From assembly GCA_025642065.1 (NCBI GenBank), contig JAODUP010000270.1, positions 441,001 to 505,000 on the forward strand: a stretch of DNA of 64,000 nt. The letters are read 5' to 3'. The translations under genes and the position numbers were made by a program. The DNA is from Paralvinella palmiformis (taxonomy: Eukaryota; Annelida; Polychaeta; Terebellida; Alvinellidae). Shown one piece after another: positions 62,501 to 64,000 of this stretch (position 1 is the first letter of the stretch; every line of letters starts with the position of its first letter). The notes beneath the pieces are model-generated. The model did no database searches. It saw only the letters and a list, made by a program, of their open reading frames with translations, and was not told the origin of the DNA.

Positions 62501-63738
62501 CAACTGATATCTTGAGTGGCTTCCTTAATAGATTTATGGAAAAATCTAAATTACGGTTTTCACAATTTTGAATTCACATCTTAATTGTTTGTTGTATGGC
62601 CAAACTCAAACTGTAACACTTTGTATTTTGCAATCTGAAGCGGTTAGTATATTTCCGTTATTCACCTGGTACATCATCATCAGCCATGGAACCTTCTTCG
62701 TTTTCTGGATCAACGGGCAGCATTACACTGTGTATGTTGTCCAGACTAATCTCATCTTCATAACCTTCACCGACAAGCTGTACAACACTATCTTCATATT
62801 GATTATTGACAACCGTTAAGTGGATGCTGCCTTGAGAACGCTGTGGTATCTTTGGTCTAAATGTCACATCAAACTTGGCTGATTCTCCAATGTTTACAAT
62901 AACCGATGCCGTGTGAGGCTTACGTTTAGAATCTGGAAGGTAACAGTACATTTAACAATAATCAGTAAAAACGATATAGTGCGATATTATAAAAACCAAC
63001 TGCTCAACACAGGAAAAAAACTAAACTTATGACTTTATGTGAACTTGATATGAAAATAAATGCAATACTCATTAAAAATAGGATTATGACATAAACACAA
63101 TATTCTGTGAAGTATGGAATCATTCAAATACATTGCGGGACTATGGCTTTGGTATTCGTGTTCTCATGATTGTGGCATTTAACTGAAAAATTAATTATAC
63201 AAAATCTCGTTTATAGAAATCAAAACTGACTAATGGTAACTTTTTTGTCAGTTATAATAAAAAGCTACTTGCCATCTACACTGGATATGGTGTTAACAGC
63301 CTGTGTATTGCCTGTAGGAGTCAGTGTGAAGCACGAGTCTGGATCAATTAAGTCAATATCGACCTGGAATGATTAAACCTAAGGCTAATCAAATGTCAGT
63401 TAAAGACAACTAAACTCATTCTAGTTTTTTGGACACTAAGTATAACAATAAAAAAAACATACAGCATAGTTTAATTAAATGTGATAAACATGGTCATACT
63501 TTACCTTGCTCGGTAATGTGCCATCATTTACCAAGTGTAGAGGAAGGGTTTGTTCTTTTCCAATGAGATTTCTCTTGAAGAGCAGCAGTGACTGACCCTT
63601 CTTGTTGCGGACGATTGGCTTGAGGATGCTGATTCGAGGCAGGTTGCCCTCTCCCACCACTTCGAATGTTAAATTGCGACCTTTGACCTGGCTCTGGGCA
63701 GCAACCTCAACACCAGCTTCAAATGTTGCCGTGAAGTA
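45183..63738 (-). CDS. HYDIN: HYDIN, C-terminal third (5' part beyond the window)
   Basis: Twenty-five minus-strand exons: 63738-63505, 63363-63273, 62932-62666, 62114-61972, 61535-61404, 60372-60290, 59890-59669, 59186-58866, 56815-56452, 56160-55995, 55461-55314, 55130-54923, 54467-54243, 53754-53585, 53361-53163, 52736-52467, 52265-52096, 51683-51548, 51286-50993, 49761-49598, 48819-48669, 48113-47883, 46971-46747, 45941-45744, 45476-45183. The sum is 5,106 bases, exactly 1,702 codons including TAA. Family landmarks: SLLPYCHFDLEDSDYL, RRNPELRGP, GTTLDPNTRVIEF, IFFPFPDGTG, SVQNWLKKPQRFRV, TLKGLDYIDVPG, PGTISTIELTTPVRQ and the C-terminal WVYYLKG. The chain is a run of beta-rich ASH/MSP-type Ig-fold repeats. 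HYDIN builds the C2 projection of the axonemal central pair and is needed for ciliary bending. Vertebrate HYDIN is about 5,100 aa, so roughly two thirds is missing to the right. All introns are GT-AG except the one after 63273, which must be GC-AG. Confidence 0.95.
47232..47474 (+). repeat. Interspersed repeat family E, copy 2 (HYDIN intron)
   Basis: Counterpart of 10044-10279. It ends exactly where a family C SINE begins. Confidence 0.5.
47475..47770 (+). mobile_element. tRNA-derived SINE, family C, near-complete
   Basis: Head CTGTGGCCTCATGGATTAGAGCGTGGGA, B-box-like GAGGTTGAATTCCCAGC, body TTTCATCCAACCAGACAACTGGCAAAG, GTAAATTCTAAATT, CATCTCCCTCATTTGAGGTAGCCAAGC and a (ATT)n tail. It lies antisense to HYDIN in the intron between 48113-47883 and 46971-46747. 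Confidence 0.75.
48942..49300 (+). mobile_element. tRNA-derived SINE, family B, full length with TSD
   Basis: CTGTTATTCCCACA occurs at both 48928-48941 and 49301-49314, a perfect 14-bp target-site duplication. The 359-base element has an A box (GGTGGCCTAGCGGTTAAGC), a B box (GGTTCGAACCCCG) and the family body. It sits in a HYDIN intron (49597-48820), antisense to the gene, and is the youngest-looking mobile element here. Confidence 0.9.
52015..52062. repeat. (CT)n-(CA)n microsatellite in HYDIN intron
   Basis: A short CT run followed by 36 bases of CA, ending about 34 bases from the donor end of exon 52265-52096 on the intron side. Confidence 0.85.
52954..53026. repeat. (CT)n-(CA)n-(GA)n compound repeat able to form a hairpin
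   Basis: About 27 bases of CT, 18 of CA and 28 of GA follow each other. The outer arms are complementary, so a long stem with a CA loop can form. It lies in the HYDIN intron 53162-52737. A (CAA)n run is at 53131-53155. Confidence 0.85.
56816..58865. other. Longest HYDIN intron in the window
   Basis: A 2.05-kb intron between HYDIN exons. The flanking exons join in phase (AG|C), so no coding exon is missing. It is AT-rich with (AAT)n at about 56841-56862 and an (AT)n run at 58594-58629. I see no recognisable mobile element. Confidence 0.7.
59308..59432. repeat. Compound (CA)n/(TA)n microsatellite cluster
   Basis: CA 59308-59330, TA to 59340, CA 59341-59364, then after a 26-base gap TA 59391-59432. 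It lies in a HYDIN intron. Confidence 0.9.
59527..59588. repeat. (GATA)n microsatellite
   Basis: A 62-base uninterrupted GATA run (about 15.5 units), preceded by (TG)n at 59502-59521, about 80 bases from the HYDIN donor at 59668. Confidence 0.95.
60448..60565 (+). mobile_element. SINE family C 3' part in HYDIN intron
   Basis: TTAGACTTAGTCCCCGTGGGG, CAGACCGTATGCATCTCCCTC, CTGCCATTTAGGCCATTATTA. Same 3' end as 47650-47770. Confidence 0.65.
60700..61190 (+). mobile_element. SINE family C split by an inserted MITE
   Basis: The left part GAGTTTTTTCATCCAGCCGAGCAACTGGAGAGG stops at 60774. The family continues at 61056 with TTAGAATATGCAATCTATTACAAATAGTAAATT and the CTTAATCCCC 3' end with an ATT tail. 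The intervening DNA is a separate element. Confidence 0.6.
60775..61055. mobile_element. MITE-like element nested in a SINE
   Basis: It begins CAGGGTACCCAGAGG and ends TACTGTGGGTATTCTG. The outer bases (CAG...TACCCA) form a short imperfect TIR. The interior repeats ATTTTCCCTG / CCTGTGT words. There is no ORF. Confidence 0.5.
61891..61960 (-). mobile_element. SINE family A tail abutting a HYDIN splice donor
   Basis: GAT repeat followed by TTTTACGGCCACTTTTGTGCACAAGG and GGGCTAAATGGG, the reverse strand of the family A 3' end. It stops about 12 bases from the donor of exon 62114-61972. Confidence 0.6.
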
Positions 63739-64000
63739 CTGGAGCAAACAATGAGCAGAGAATCATTTAAAAATTGTTACGTCACAAATTCGGTTCTGCG
63801 AAACTTGAGATGGTGTACAGTTAAATTCTATAACAAACAAAACATGCAAATTCAATTCTACGTGAGCTTTGACTGACATTTAACCATCAGTTCAGATGCC
63901 AGAATATATTCTAGCCAACCGAACTGAGGCATAGTCTATACAAAAAGCCTCTCGATGGTACACGATATACTATTTGCCTAACGGGAATGCTTGCATCAGC
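63739..64000 (-). other. HYDIN: HYDIN intron running off the window
   Basis: The acceptor (TTTGCTCCAG) of the first visible HYDIN exon lies at 63740-63739. No further HYDIN exon is recognised to the right edge. Confidence 0.6.

Noticed and set aside
63269..63269. Ordinary GT donor GTAGCT for the HYDIN exon starting at 63363
   Set aside because: It puts the next exon out of frame with an immediate stop, while GC donor use four bases earlier restores phase.

Overview
This is a stretch of an animal (metazoan) nuclear genome. It is AT-rich, its genes are split by many GT-AG introns, and the space between exons is full of tRNA-derived SINEs, decayed non-LTR retrotransposons, short foldback or terminal-inverted-repeat elements and (AT)n microsatellites. 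The protein set (two motile-cilium proteins, a mitochondrial lipid-transfer protein and a type I arginine methyltransferase) and the repeat style suggest a spiralian invertebrate, plausibly a mollusc. That placement is inference: the sequence carries no species marker I can read.

Four protein genes can be assembled exon by exon with consistent reading phase. (1) 13936-15852, plus strand: a PRMT6-like arginine methyltransferase, two coding exons, 346 aa. (2) 25371-18634, minus strand: DRC4/GAS8, dynein regulatory complex subunit 4, eight coding exons, 487 aa, complete. (3) 29413-43105, plus strand: PRELID3B (slowmo-type PRELI protein), six coding exons, 186 aa, with a second copy of the first coding exon inside intron 1. 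(4) 63738-45183, minus strand: the C-terminal 1,701 residues of HYDIN in 25 exons; the rest lies beyond the right edge. DRC4 and PRELID3B are divergent about 4 kb apart. PRELID3B and HYDIN converge tail to tail about 2 kb apart (stop to stop).

Region by region: 1-13.9 kb is gene-free and repeat-rich (foldback MITE at 345-573, non-LTR remnant at 3.9-5.4 kb, TIR element at 8.4-9.6 kb). 13.9-15.9 kb is the PRMT6-like gene. 15.9-18.6 kb is AT-rich spacer with a non-LTR 3' tail. 18.6-25.4 kb is DRC4, with an RFX X-box-like site just upstream of its start codon. 25.5-29.4 kb is spacer with a SINE and an RNase H-bearing non-LTR remnant. 29.4-43.1 kb is PRELID3B, whose 10.9 kb first intron holds the alternative exon, several SINEs and two MITEs. 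44.7-63.7 kb is HYDIN, whose introns carry SINEs and long microsatellites.

DRC4 (nexin-dynein regulatory complex) and HYDIN (C2 central-pair projection) act in the same motile axoneme, so the window places two ciliary motility genes on one strand about 20 kb apart. PRELID3B and the PRMT are housekeeping-type genes with no obvious link to them. The most notable observations are the tandem duplication of the PRELID3B first coding exon, a GC-AG intron in HYDIN required by phase, the X-box candidate at DRC4, and several nested or TSD-bounded mobile elements.
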